NCBI GenBank assembly: GCA_965237595.1 | Contig: CBDEFY010000006.1 | Span: 310,001 to 374,000, forward strand | Direction: 5' to 3' | DNA length: 64,000 nt | Source: UBA9611 sp965237595 | GTDB taxonomy: Bacteria > Chloroflexota > Dehalococcoidia > Lucifugimonadales > UBA3495 | Part shown: one piece after another, positions 1 to 8,064 of the stretch | How positions within the stretch are numbered: the stretch's first letter is position 1 | Layout of the letters: the number at the start of each line of letters is the position of its first letter | Translations under genes and position numbers: made by a program | Notes under the pieces: model-generated | The model's database searches: none | What the model was told of the DNA's origin: nothing | What the model saw: only the letters and a program-made list of their open reading frames with translations

Positions 1-1054
1 GCATCGGTGGTGGAGCGTCTTTGACCTGGCCGGTAAAGAAGACGCCATCACCGTCATGGAGCGCGAGTCGGCCGAACCGGGCTACTGGGACGACCACCAA
101 GCCGCGCAACGGAAGATGCAGCAACTGGGTCGGTTGAAAGACACCGTGGCCCTGTGGCGGGATCTGGAGTCCCGCTCCCAAAATCTCATAGAGCTCACCG
201 ATCTGGCCCTGGCCGAAGACGATTCGTCCCTCCAAGAACAGTTGGCAGCGGAGTCAGAAGAGTTGTCCCATGCCATGGCCAGGGAAGAAATCAACCTCAC
301 CCTCTCCGGCCCCTACGATGACCGGCCCGCCATCGTGTCCATCCACGCCGGCGCCGGTGGCACTGACGCCCAGGACTGGGCCGAGATGCTGATGCAGATG
401 TATTGCCGTTGGGCGGAGACTGGGAAGCGCCCCTTGGAGGTTATGGACCTCTCCTACGGGGAGGAAGCGGGACTGCGCGGCGCAACCTTGGAGATCGGCG
501 GGGCTCACGCCTTCGGCTATCTGACGGCCGAGCAGGGTGTCCATCGGCTGGTACGGTTGTCCCCCTATGACCCCAACAATCTACGGCAGACTTCCTTTGC
601 CCAGGTGGAGATTTTGCCCACGGCCGAAGACGACCCGGATGTGGTTGTCCGCTGGGAAGACATCAAGATGGACACATTCCGCTCCAGCGGCCCCGGCGGG
701 CAGAACGTGCAGAAGGTGGCCTCGGCGGTGCGGCTGACCCACATACCCACTGGCATCGTGGTCTCCTGCCAGAACGAGCGTTCCCAGCACCAGAACCGAG
801 AGTTTGCCATTCGCATCCTAAAGGCCAGGCTGCTGGCCCGGCAGGCCGAGGAACGGGCCAAAGAGGTGGCCAATCTCCGGGGCGAACGGGTGGCTGCCGA
901 ATGGGGGAACCAGATCCGCAGTTACGTGCTCCACCCGTATAAGTCGGTGAAAGACCACCGCACAAATCTGCAGAGCAGCAACCCGGACGCCGTATTGAAC
1001 GGCGAGATTGATGGATTCATAGAGGCTTATCTGATGTCCAGAGTTGGACAGTAG
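1..1054 (+). CDS. prfB: peptide chain release factor 2 (5' partial)
   Basis: Release factor 2 recognises UGA and UAA stop codons in the ribosomal A site and triggers peptide release. The gene is cut at its 5' end by the window edge. Bases 1-24 read A-S-V-V-E-R-L then TGA; stepping one base forward at the TGA gives Asp and continues without interruption into the long frame that begins DLAGKEDAITVMERE, as in other RF2 proteins with +1 recoding. The catalytic GGQ motif is at 695-703 in the context SSGPGGQNVQK. The codon-recognition tripeptide, normally SPF, reads SPY at 560-568 in the context HRLVRLSPYD. Downstream is repeat DNA, with no obvious operon partner inside the window. The family assignment is secure. 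Confidence 0.95.
   Translation, partial: HRWWSVFDLAGKEDAITVMERESAEPGYWDDHQAAQRKMQQLGRLKDTVALWRDLESRSQNLIELTDLALAEDDSSLQEQLAAESEELSHAMAREEINLTLSGPYDDRPAIVSIHAGAGGTDAQDWAEMLMQMYCRWAETGKRPLEVMDLSYGEEAGLRGATLEIGGAHAFGYLTAEQGVHRLVRLSPYDPNNLRQTSFAQVEILPTAEDDPDVVVRWEDIKMDTFRSSGPGGQNVQKVASAVRLTHIPTGIVVSCQNERSQHQNREFAIRILKARLLARQAEERAKEVANLRGERVAAEWGNQIRSYVLHPYKSVKDHRTNLQSSNPDAVLNGEIDGFIEAYLMSRVGQ
11..25 (+). promoter_or_regulatory. prfB programmed +1 frameshift site
   Basis: A Shine-Dalgarno-like purine stretch (TGGAG, ending at base 15) lies three bases before the slippery CTT TGA C at 19-25, the same arrangement as the autoregulatory site of E. coli prfB. When RF2 is scarce, slow termination at the TGA allows the +1 slip, so RF2 controls its own synthesis. 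Confidence 0.85.
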
Positions 1055-1081
1055 GCCCAAGCCGCTCCGTCATTCCAAACT

Positions 1082-1170
1082 GCCTGCCCAGCATAAAAGT
1101 TATCTAAGCGGCTAAACTGGATTCCGGCTTGCGCCGGGAAGACGTTGGAGGCGCTATGAACTGGGCAGGC
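1082..1170. repeat. inverted-repeat-bounded intergenic sequence
   Basis: A 10-bp perfect inverted repeat (GCCTGCCCAG at 1082-1091, CTGGGCAGGC at 1161-1170) brackets a smaller imperfect palindrome (ATTCCGGC/GCCGGGAA). It lies between prfB and the mobile-element zone, and no coding potential was seen. It could be a degraded palindromic repeat or a terminator for prfB, though no T-run follows. Confidence 0.4.
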
Positions 1171-1340
1171 CATTAGCCGGTACGGCTGACAGAGAAAGGC
1201 AAAAATAACAAAAGTCATCCCGCAATTTGTGGATGGATGCCAGAGATGAAAGATAGAAACAAAAACTCTGAAAGCACGTGGGCGGCGGTCTGCCCATGGG
1301 CAGCGCCGCCTTCGTCTTGGGGTGAGTGAGGTGGACCCAA

Positions 1341-2285
1341 TTAGTTGGACAGGTTTGGTGCAAAACTAAGTGGGAGTTCCGCCGTCTTTCCAAGGTCTGA
1401 GAACGCTCCGTTCGGTGCCCGTTTCCCATTGATTGACCGTTCATCTGATGGCGCCAAGTCTCCTTTGAACACCTCAGCCGGTGTCCGGTAGCCCAAGGCC
1501 TGGTGGGGTCTTTGGTTGTTGTAGAAGCTGAAGTATGCGTCAAGCCCGGCCTTGGCTTCTCGCCCGTTGGAGTAGGCCTTCAGGTAGACCTCCTCGTACT
1601 TAACCGTGCGCCACAGCCGCTCCAACAAGATGTTGTCGGTGTAGCGTCCCTTCCCGTCCATGCTGATTCTCACTCCGTGCTGCTCTAGGAGACCGGTAAA
1701 GGCTTCGCCGGTGAACTGGCTGCCCTGGTCGGTGTTGAAGACCTCTGGCTTCCCCTTGCCAAGCGCTTCCTCCAATGTCTCGACACAGAAATCAGCATCC
1801 AAGGTGTTGGAAAGACGCCAGGCCACCACGTACCGCGTGTACCAATCCATGATGGCCACCAGGTATAAGAAACCCTTGGCCATGGGGATGTAGGTGATGT
1901 CGGCGGCCCACACCTGATTTGGTCTGGTGATCTCCATGCCGCTCAGGAGGTAGGGATACACCTTGTGCCCTGGCCCCGGCTTGCTGGTCCGGGGCCACCG
2001 GTAGATGGCACGTAGTCCCATGGTCCGCATCAGACGCTGGACCCGCTTCCGGTTCACCCTGTGATCTTGAGTGCCCAGCCAGACCCTCATGCGCCGCGAC
2101 CCGTAGAAGGGGGTACTTAGGTACTGGTGGTCCATCGCCTTCATCACCGTCAGGTTCTCCGAGCAAGTCCCCTTGCGCCGGTAGTTTAGGCTGGACCTGC
2201 TGATGCTCAGTAAGGCGCACTGTCTCACTGTGGACAAGGCTGGGTGCCGCCGGTCCACCATCTCCCGCCGCCGCTCCCGGCTCAT
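1341..2285 (-). CDS. IS3-family transposase OrfB (DDE integrase core)
   Basis: This 314-residue protein is the catalytic subunit of the IS3 element. An HTH_21-type segment occupies roughly residues 40-100 and an rve integrase core follows. The catalytic triad is visible as D129 (VWAADITYI), D186 (FNTDQGSQF) and E222 (ILLERLWRTVKYEE), giving the expected DD(35)E spacing, and the C-terminus keeps the usual YNNQRPHQALGYRTP motif. The start ATG overlaps the orfA stop as ATGA, and no A-rich slippery run is visible, so expression may rely on translational coupling. It appears functional. Confidence 0.92.
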   Translation of the reverse strand: MSRERRREMVDRRHPALSTVRQCALLSISRSSLNYRRKGTCSENLTVMKAMDHQYLSTPFYGSRRMRVWLGTQDHRVNRKRVQRLMRTMGLRAIYRWPRTSKPGPGHKVYPYLLSGMEITRPNQVWAADITYIPMAKGFLYLVAIMDWYTRYVVAWRLSNTLDADFCVETLEEALGKGKPEVFNTDQGSQFTGEAFTGLLEQHGVRISMDGKGRYTDNILLERLWRTVKYEEVYLKAYSNGREAKAGLDAYFSFYNNQRPHQALGYRTPAEVFKGDLAPSDERSINGKRAPNGAFSDLGKTAELPLSFAPNLSN

Positions 2286-2584
2286 GGACCGAGCCTCTCC
2301 GCCAAGAAATCCCGCTCAACCTTCAGTTGGCCGATCTGCTGATAGAGCCGGGCAACAAGGACCCCATCGCTCTTCTGGCGTTTGTCTTGGTTCCCACCAA
2401 AGACGCCGACCGCTCCTTCCAACAAGGACTTCTTCCAGGCCTGGATCTGCCCGGGATGGACCTCGTAGCGGGCGGCCAGTTGGGCCACCGTCTCTTCACC
2501 CTTCACCGCTTCCAGGGCCACCTTGGCCTTGAATGTTGGGCTGTGCTTCCTCCGCTCTTTTGACATGTCCCACTCCTCCCTCAC
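2282..2584 (-). CDS. IS3-family transposase OrfA (helix-turn-helix)
   Basis: This 100-residue protein is the DNA-binding partner of OrfB. It begins near SKERRKHSPTFKAKVALEA and carries the HTH_Tnp_1 fold (about residues 10-60), followed by a heptad-rich region toward the end (ARLYQQIGQLKVERDFLAERL) that usually mediates oligomerisation. It overlaps orfB by 4 bp. In many IS3 elements a -1 frameshift makes an OrfAB fusion, but the usual slippery sequence was not seen here. ATG at 2567 within the ORF is an alternative start. Confidence 0.88.
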   Translation of the reverse strand: MREEWDMSKERRKHSPTFKAKVALEAVKGEETVAQLAARYEVHPGQIQAWKKSLLEGAVGVFGGNQDKRQKSDGVLVARLYQQIGQLKVERDFLAERLGP

Positions 2585-2747
2585 AGCAACAGCTGTGGCT
2601 ATTTTAGGAGCAGAACTCTCACTTAACCACCCGTCCGAATTTCCGGGTCCACCTCAAAGTGCCACAGAATGTTCTCACGAGTCAAACTCCGGGATGACTC
2701 ATGGCCGGAAAGAACTGGAGCCTAAATCGTTAGCTGCTTGAAGCCAG

Positions 2748-2807
2748 TTAAAAATGTGGTTCGATAAGCTCACCACGAACGGAAGGAGGCGCCTTTTCGT
2801 TCGTCCT
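2748..2807 (+). repeat. palindromic dispersed repeat, left part, cut by IS110
   Basis: The sequence GGTTCGATAAGCTCACC followed by ACGAACGG (2758-2782) is one arm of a hairpin-type repeat also seen at 4020, 60839 and 60965. The other arm starts at 2798 (TTCGTTCGTCCT) and breaks off exactly where the IS110 element begins. The arm continues at 3957. Confidence 0.75.
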
Positions 2808-2810
2808 TGT

Positions 2811-2960
2811 ATCTTAAACCAGGACGTGGCAGGCCGAATCGTCCTAGGCTTTTTAGGCCGAGGCTCAGCGAGGCCGCCACGTCCTCCCCGCCCAGAGCCC
2901 GAACAGTTGACTGGGCGGCAGCCCGTATCAAGCAAGGCTGGGCCGGTGCCGGGGGACCAA
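2811..2960 (+). ncRNA. predicted IS110 bridge RNA
   Basis: The non-coding left end folds into two stem-loops. The first has a perfect 10-bp stem (2821-2830 with 2876-2885); its internal loop holds TCGTCCT (2839-2845), identical to the left target flank 2801-2807, and GGCTCAG (2862-2868), the exact complement of the right target CTGAGCC (3955-3961). The second has a stem near 2891-2900 with 2936-2943; its loop holds ACAGTTG (2903-2909), identical to the element's right end at 3948-3954, and CAAG (2929-2932), complementary to CTTG at the left junction (2806-2809). This is the layout of target- and donor-binding loops known from IS621. The RNA limits are approximate. Confidence 0.65.
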
Positions 2961-2990
2961 TGAGGGGAACCAGTGATGGGAGGTAGATGG

Positions 2991-3939
2991 ATGGAAGATT
3001 CGCAGGTGTTCATAGGTATCGATGTTTCCAAGAGCTGCTTGGATGTGGCTTCCAGGCCCACGGGTGAAGTGTGGCAGGTCACGAACGATGCGAACGGCAT
3101 CGGTGCTCTGGCCCAGCGGCTGACGGGGATGAGCCCTTCCTTGGTTGTGCTCGAGGCCACGGGAGGTCTGGAATGGGAGCTCACCGCTGAGCTGGCGGCG
3201 GTCGGTCTTCCAGTGGCGGTGGTCAACCCCAGACACGTAAGGGACTTCGCCCGGGCTGCTGGCGCCCTGGCTAAGACCGACGCCTTGGACGCCCAGGTGT
3301 TGGCCCACTTTGGGCAGGCGATGGAGGCCTAAGCCCAGGCTTCTTCCTGACCCAGACGCCCAAGACCTGCAGGCCATGGTTGGCCGCCGGCGGCAGTTGG
3401 TGGAGATGATTACCGCGGAGAAGAACCGCCGGAGGACCGTGATTGCTCGGATCCGTCCTCAGGTGGAAGAACATATCCGCTGGCTGGAAAAAAGCTTGGA
3501 GGACCTGGACCAAGACCTGGACAGCTTCATCCGCTCCAGTCCCATGTGGCGGACCAAAGAAAGGGTCATAAGGAGCGCTCCTGGCGTTGGCCCGGTATTC
3601 ACGGCAACCGTTTTGGCCAATCTGCCAGAATTGGGCACGATGAACCGGGGTCAAGTCGCCGCGCTGGTGGGCGTAGCACCGTTCAATAGGGACAGTGGAA
3701 CGCTCCGAGGCAAGCGCACTGTTTGGGGAGGACGCCGTCACGTGAGGGCGGCCCTTTACATGGCGGCCTTGGTGGCGACCCGGTACAATCCGGTGACCAA
3801 AGAGTTTTATCAACGGCTATGCTCCATGGGCAAACCCAAGAAAGTGGCCTTGACGGCCTGTATGCGCAAGCTCTTGGTCATTCTAAATTCCATGGTGAAA
3901 CATGGCAGAGAGTGGCAGCCAAACCTTCAAACGCCTTGA
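2991..3939 (+). pseudogene. IS110-family recombinase, frameshifted
   Basis: The N-terminal half (DEDD, RuvC-like domain) shows FIGIDVSKSCLDVA, LEATGGLE and KTDALDAQVLAHFG, supplying the acidic catalytic residues. The C-terminal half (Tnp_20, with the catalytic Ser) shows APGVGPVFTATVLANLPELG and APFNRDSG. The two halves lie in different frames: frame 1 stops at TAA 3330-3332, while the other frame reads KPRLLPDPDAQ from about 3328. One base change would restore a protein of about 316 residues, normal for the family. The start at 2991 is preferred because GGGAGGT sits six bases upstream. It could be inactivated, or the frameshift could be a sequence error. Confidence 0.85.
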
Positions 3940-3954
3940 CATCCAAGACAGTTG

Positions 3955-4044
3955 CTGAGCCCGCCGAAGGATGCGCATAAACCATGCTCATGGTGGAAAA
4001 CAGCCTTAACTTAGGCGGTGGTTCGACAAGCTCACCATGAGCGG
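3955..4044 (+). repeat. palindromic dispersed repeat, right part
   Basis: GAGCCCGCCGAAGGATGCGC and the following bases to GGTTCGACAAGCTCACC (4020-4036) closely match 60902-60989. This is the continuation of the repeat broken by the IS110 element at 2806. It contains no ORF. Confidence 0.75.
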
Positions 4045-4070
4045 ATTAGGAATCGCGCGTAAGAAAGAAA

Positions 4071-4099
4071 AACGCCCCAGCTTTGGAAGCTGGGGCGTT
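4071..4099 (-). terminator. rho-independent terminator
   Basis: A perfect 13-bp stem (4071-4083 with 4087-4099) has a TGG/CCA loop. On the minus strand it is followed by TTTTTCTTTCTT, so it should end transcripts of the VOC gene at 4139-4672. Confidence 0.85.
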
Positions 4100-4138
4100 G
4101 TCGTGCCCGAAAAATTAGACGGTGAGACAGTTACCTAA

Positions 4139-4672
4139 TCAAGAGGACTGGACGGGTTGAGCCTTGTAGGCCTCCTCGACAAATCCCGGCTTTTGCGTCC
4201 ATCGCACGTTTTTCTCATCGTTCACTATACCCACTTCCACGCCTTGCGAGTTTTCAAGACCAAGGGGGTGATATACCAATTCAATCAAATTCCCATCTGG
4301 GTCATTGATGTAGGTGTAATGTTCGTTGGTGTCCTCGCGATGTCCTTGGCTGGGATCATCCCCGCCCGCGCTAGACCCGAAGGCTCCACCTGCCGTCCGG
4401 GAATAAGGCACGCCTACGGAATCCAGGTGAGTGAGCATTCCGTCCCAGTCTTCCACCTCTATGGCGAAGTGGACCCGGGGCACCTCTATCACCTCGGGCG
4501 TGTCGCTGGTGTGTATCTCCCCGGTGCCAATCCGTAGTTGAAGTTGTCTCCGATTAAGCACCGGACCTCGGTCCAAAAATTGAGCGCCGAGGACGCTTTC
4601 GTACCATTCCCGTGTCTGTTGCCGGTCGGTAATTTGAATATTGATGTGGTGAATCATACTGATCTTGGACAT
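4139..4672 (-). CDS. VOC (glyoxalase/bleomycin resistance/dioxygenase) family protein
   Basis: This 177-residue metalloenzyme-fold protein has a paired beta-alpha-beta-beta-beta layout. The first module begins ISMIHHINIQITD, with the usual metal-ligand His. The second includes VPRVHFAIEVEDWDGML and ends HYTYINDPDGNLIELVYHP, whose Glu is the usual last ligand. The substrate is unknown; the family covers lyases, isomerases and extradiol dioxygenases. The reading frame stays open upstream to 5143, but that part overlaps the radical SAM gene. ATG 4672 is chosen because AAGGGGG stands at the right distance. It is the last gene before the terminator at 4071-4099. Confidence 0.85.
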   Translation of the reverse strand: MSKISMIHHINIQITDRQQTREWYESVLGAQFLDRGPVLNRRQLQLRIGTGEIHTSDTPEVIEVPRVHFAIEVEDWDGMLTHLDSVGVPYSRTAGGAFGSSAGGDDPSQGHREDTNEHYTYINDPDGNLIELVYHPLGLENSQGVEVGIVNDEKNVRWTQKPGFVEEAYKAQPVQSS

Positions 4673-4838
4673 CGGAACCCCCTTGTTGATTTCGATTTTA
4701 CCCAAGATGGTATCAGGGACATTATCGCCTATGACTGGGCCTTCGGCAACCGAGGCTCGAACGGCGTTAGCGTGTCGATTTCGGGCGGACCGTGCAGCAA
4801 CCCTGAATCCGCATGCCGGTAGCGCCGGGCACTTTACA

Positions 4839-6383
4839 TTACACAGTTGGTAATACCAGCCGCGAGTCCGTCGAGCTACCGCTCGCCAACACGGGTACGC
4901 GCTCCTCCCTTGATAGAAGGGACGCGTATGGGCCCAGTAGCCGCTCGTACTCCTGATGATAGAATTCGGGCAACACCTGCGATCGACCTTCATGAAACGC
5001 CAGGAAATTCTTGTCTTTAGTAAGCATATCGAGAATCTGACGGTACCGTCGTATTGCATTTTTCGCTTTGAGGTTCCTGACAAAAACGAGAAGGCGGAGA
5101 GTCTTGTTGGGCGTAGCGCGCAGCCGCTGCCACAATACGCCACGACTTGAATAATGAAGCATTATGTCAATGAGTTTCTGGTAGAAGGTGATTGGGTCGT
5201 AGTTCTTTAATGTGGTCACCAGATAGGGCGCGTAGTAGAAAGAAAATGGCATTGACCGCAGGATCCGGTCCTCTTCGAGGTACTGGTCGTACAGAGGCGT
5301 CCCGCCAAAGGGAATGGGGATGTTCACAACGGGCCAAGCGAAGGGAGTTTTGGTCATGAATTCCTTGGTCAGCTCGGCAGGCTCGTCGCCCTCGTCATCA
5401 TCCAGACCGAACATGAAGTTGACCTGGAGACCCGGTACGTAGTTGCTCAGGAGTTCGATGTGCTCGGCGACAAGGCGCACTTTTTCCGACCCGGTGGTGC
5501 TTCCCACGCCAGCCTTGTTGGAGTAGTTGGACCAGGACTCGATTCCTGGTGCGGTGTAGTAGCAATTGGTGTCGCGCAATCGCTGTAACCTGGGTCCCTT
5601 GAGCACCGAAAGAGAACTCTCCATCACGTAGGGATTTCTCTTCCCGGGCGGGATTTTCTCCAGCACGTCCATAGTTTTATCGAACTGCACGCCGAAATTG
5701 GGATCGTGAAACGTTACCTTTACTCCCGGATGCTTCTGCGACAGATAGGTCATATCTGCCTCCAACTGGTCGGGGTGCAGGACGACGTAAGGATTGTTCC
5801 AGTCGATGCAGAAATTACACGTGTACGGACACCCCAGGCTGGCTAACATCGGGATCATGGTGCCGAAATATGATTTGGAGCCCCGGAAGAAGCTGGCGGC
5901 TTTGATTTCTGGCATCCGCTCGGCCACGCTGGGCAACTCCGTCAGGGTTCTTCCACTGGAGATAACGGATTCAGGTTCGTAGGCGCCGCTGAGGATGTCG
6001 GCGATCAGTTGTTTGTCGCACTGCAAAACCACCAGATCGAAATACCGCAGGCAGTCGTCGGGAAAGGCTTTCGCGTGGGGGCCGCCAATCACCGTGAGGG
6101 TACGTTCCCTCCGGTACAGTTTGGCCAGTGCGTAGGACATGGCGCTGGACATGGTGATGCCAGTGATGAACACCACATCCAAATCGTTAGGCAGGAATTT
6201 CTTGGGATCACCGTGCCCGTAATGAGAGGCGTAGAAGACCTCGTGTCCCAACTGCCGGCACCACACAGCGATGGCCTGGGGCATCACGCTGGCATATTGC
6301 TTGGTGGTGCTGTAGTGCTCCATTCCTTGCTTCCAACTGGTCGTGATCCCAGAGGTAAGCAATTCTAGGATGCCAACTCTCAC
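4839..6383 (-). CDS. B12-binding-domain radical SAM protein
   Basis: This 514-residue protein has an N-terminal cobalamin-binding-like Rossmann region (residues 1-140: GHEVFYASHYG, LDVVFITGITMSS, TLTVIGGPHAKAFPDD). The radical SAM domain follows, with the cluster motif CPYTCNFC (C185, C189, C192), and an extended C-terminal helical region completes it. This architecture (RSMT or class B type) performs methylations and other radical reactions on unactivated carbons; the substrate is not evident. Its C-terminal GPYASLLSREERVP segment reads on the strand opposite spurious ORFs. It is separated from the VOC gene by 166 bp on the same strand, so they may share a transcript. Confidence 0.85.
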   Translation of the reverse strand: MRVGILELLTSGITTSWKQGMEHYSTTKQYASVMPQAIAVWCRQLGHEVFYASHYGHGDPKKFLPNDLDVVFITGITMSSAMSYALAKLYRRERTLTVIGGPHAKAFPDDCLRYFDLVVLQCDKQLIADILSGAYEPESVISSGRTLTELPSVAERMPEIKAASFFRGSKSYFGTMIPMLASLGCPYTCNFCIDWNNPYVVLHPDQLEADMTYLSQKHPGVKVTFHDPNFGVQFDKTMDVLEKIPPGKRNPYVMESSLSVLKGPRLQRLRDTNCYYTAPGIESWSNYSNKAGVGSTTGSEKVRLVAEHIELLSNYVPGLQVNFMFGLDDDEGDEPAELTKEFMTKTPFAWPVVNIPIPFGGTPLYDQYLEEDRILRSMPFSFYYAPYLVTTLKNYDPITFYQKLIDIMLHYSSRGVLWQRLRATPNKTLRLLVFVRNLKAKNAIRRYRQILDMLTKDKNFLAFHEGRSQVLPEFYHQEYERLLGPYASLLSREERVPVLASGSSTDSRLVLPTV

Positions 6384-6515
6384 AACGAACCTTCCCGCAG
6401 CTTCTTGGCCGGATTGATAGAAATGACGGTCACAAGAGCGGGCATGGGTGGAAGGAAGTATATTCGCGCCGCCAACGGCGGTAATCAGCTGTCGATTTGA
6501 TCATTTAGGTTGAAC

Positions 6516-7925
6516 CTAGTGGAACACCACCATTTTGAGCTCGGTCATCTCGTGGATGGCGTAGCCCGGGCCCTCTTTCCCCATGCCGCTGTCTTTGAGT
6601 CCGCCGTAGGGCATAAGGTCGGCCCGCCACTGAGGAGATGAGTTGATGTGCAAATTGCCCGACTCGACCTCTTTGGCGAACCGCATTGCCCAGTCGATGT
6701 TTTGAGTAAAGATCCCAGCCGATAATCCAAACCGGCTATCGTTGGCCATGTTGATAGCCTCGTCGATGTCGTTGAAGGCGCTGACCGCGACCGCCGGGCC
6801 GAACAACTCCTCTCGAGAAATCCGCATGTCCGCAGTGGCGTCGGCCACGACTGTAGGCGAATGAAGGGTGCCCTCCCAGTCTCCACCAGCCACGATCCGT
6901 GCCCCTTGGCCCACCGCTTCTCCGATCCATTGGCCGACCCTGGCGGCATCGGACTCCCGGATCATCGGGCCCATGCGAACGGACTCGTCCAAGGGATTGC
7001 CGGTGGTGAACGCCTCAGTGGGAGCGACCAGAGCGTCCAAGAAGTCTGCGTATACCCGGCGGTCGGCGAACACTCGCTGGGTGGAAATGCACACCTGGCC
7101 CGCGTTTCCAAATCCGCCGCTCACCGTCGCCGCCGCCACTTTCTCTATATCGGCGTCGGACATGACAATGAGGGGGCTGTTGGACCCCAACTCCATAGTC
7201 ACTTTCTTGATCCCGGCGTTTCGGCAGATGCGGTCCCCCACCTCCATACTCCCGGTGAAAGTAATCTTGCGCACCCGGGGGTCGCCGGTCAGTACATCGC
7301 CAATCTCGCTGCCCGGTCCGGTAACGCATTGTACCGCTTCTTGGGGAAGGCCAGCCTCCAACAGGATTTCGACGAGCTTCAGGGCTGATAGCGGGGTGTC
7401 ACCGGCGGGCTTGAGGACCACCGAGTTGCCGGCGGCCAACGCCGGGCCGACCTTGTGGCACACGAGGTTAAGAGGGAAATTAAAGGGGCTTATTGCCGCC
7501 ACTACTCCCACCGGGACCCGGATGGTAAACCCGAATTGGTTGACGTTTCCCGGGGCCGCGTCCAGTGGTACGGTCTCGCCGTGCAACCGCTTGGCCTCTT
7601 CCGACGAGATGGTAATGGTCTGGATTGCACGCAGCACCTCGCCCCGGCCTTCGGAAATGACCTTGCCCTCTTCAAGAGTAATGGTCCGGCCCAGTTCCTC
7701 AACCCGCTGCCCCATGAGTTCCGCAGCTCGGTTCAATATGGCGTAACGTTCGTAGGAGGTGAGCTTGGCCATCGCCTTGGCCCCGCTTACGGCGCTGCCG
7801 ATGGCCAGCTCCACGTCGGCCGCGGTACCCCGGGGCACCGTGTCGATCACCGATTTATCGAAGGGGTTTACCACGGGTATGGTCTCCGCCCGGTCCACCC
7901 ATTCACCATTGATGTACATTTTCAT
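6516..7925 (-). CDS. NAD(P)-dependent aldehyde dehydrogenase
   Basis: This 469-residue ALDH superfamily enzyme oxidises an aldehyde to a carboxylate. Key residues are visible: N149 in SPFNFPLN, K172 in VLKPAG, the general base E245 in MELGSNSP and the nucleophile C279 in GQVCISTQR. The MYINGEWVD start and the overall length fit the lactaldehyde, phosphonoacetaldehyde and non-phosphorylating glyceraldehyde-3-phosphate dehydrogenase branch, but the true substrate cannot be read. GGAGGA lies six bases before ATG 7925. No partner gene is adjacent, and the upstream region holds only degraded genes. Confidence 0.9.
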   Translation of the reverse strand: MKMYINGEWVDRAETIPVVNPFDKSVIDTVPRGTAADVELAIGSAVSGAKAMAKLTSYERYAILNRAAELMGQRVEELGRTITLEEGKVISEGRGEVLRAIQTITISSEEAKRLHGETVPLDAAPGNVNQFGFTIRVPVGVVAAISPFNFPLNLVCHKVGPALAAGNSVVLKPAGDTPLSALKLVEILLEAGLPQEAVQCVTGPGSEIGDVLTGDPRVRKITFTGSMEVGDRICRNAGIKKVTMELGSNSPLIVMSDADIEKVAAATVSGGFGNAGQVCISTQRVFADRRVYADFLDALVAPTEAFTTGNPLDESVRMGPMIRESDAARVGQWIGEAVGQGARIVAGGDWEGTLHSPTVVADATADMRISREELFGPAVAVSAFNDIDEAINMANDSRFGLSAGIFTQNIDWAMRFAKEVESGNLHINSSPQWRADLMPYGGLKDSGMGKEGPGYAIHEMTELKMVVFH

Positions 7926-8064
7926 GGCGTTCCTCCCGCGGAACGATTTTGCCGTTACCGCACAGAGCCGACGGGGGTTGGTGAGTTGTTATGGACAGGA
8001 TAATGATTGGCAAAGGGAAACGCAACCGCGCCGAGGACGGCTTGATTCCGATTATGCGTTTCAA

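Larger units (their letters stand above)
1327..2656 (-). mobile_element. IS3-family insertion sequence (1330 bp)
   Basis: The ends form an inverted repeat TGAGGTGGACCC (1327-1338) and GGGTCCACCTCA (2645-2656), with TG...CA termini typical of IS3-family elements. The element interrupts a MITE-like repeat, so its limits can be read by comparison with the uninterrupted copy at 39258. The flanks GAG (1324-1326) and AAG (2657-2659) fit a 3-bp target duplication with one mismatch. It contains overlapping orfA and orfB on the minus strand, both apparently intact. Confidence 0.9.
1209..2703 (-). repeat. MITE-like repeat, copy 1, split by an IS3 element
   Basis: Bases 1209-1326 and 2657-2703 together match, in reverse complement, the 166-bp repeat at 39258-39423. 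The left part ends GGGTGAG and the right part resumes TGCCACAGAATG, which are contiguous in the other copy. The right terminus TCCGGGATGACTCATG is intact, and the left terminus has a few mismatches. No ORF is present in the repeat, so it is best read as a non-autonomous element that served as the landing site for the insertion sequence at 1327-2656. Confidence 0.8.
2806..3956 (+). mobile_element. IS110-family element with CT core dinucleotides
   Basis: Comparison with the intact repeat at 60891-60916 shows that the repeat is interrupted between TCGTCCT (ending 2807) and GAGCCCG (starting 3957). CT occurs at both junctions (2806-2807 and 3955-3956), as expected for an element that recombines at a shared CT core without target duplication or terminal inverted repeats, like the IS621 branch of IS110. 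One unit is 1149 bp. It holds a 5' non-coding region (2808-2990), with features of a bridge RNA, and a recombinase gene (2991-3939) carrying a frameshift. Confidence 0.85.

Noticed and set aside
4500..5143. N-terminal extension of the VOC gene to 5143
   Set aside because: It overlaps the radical SAM gene on the same strand and is not family-like; ATG 4672 has a strong ribosome-binding site.
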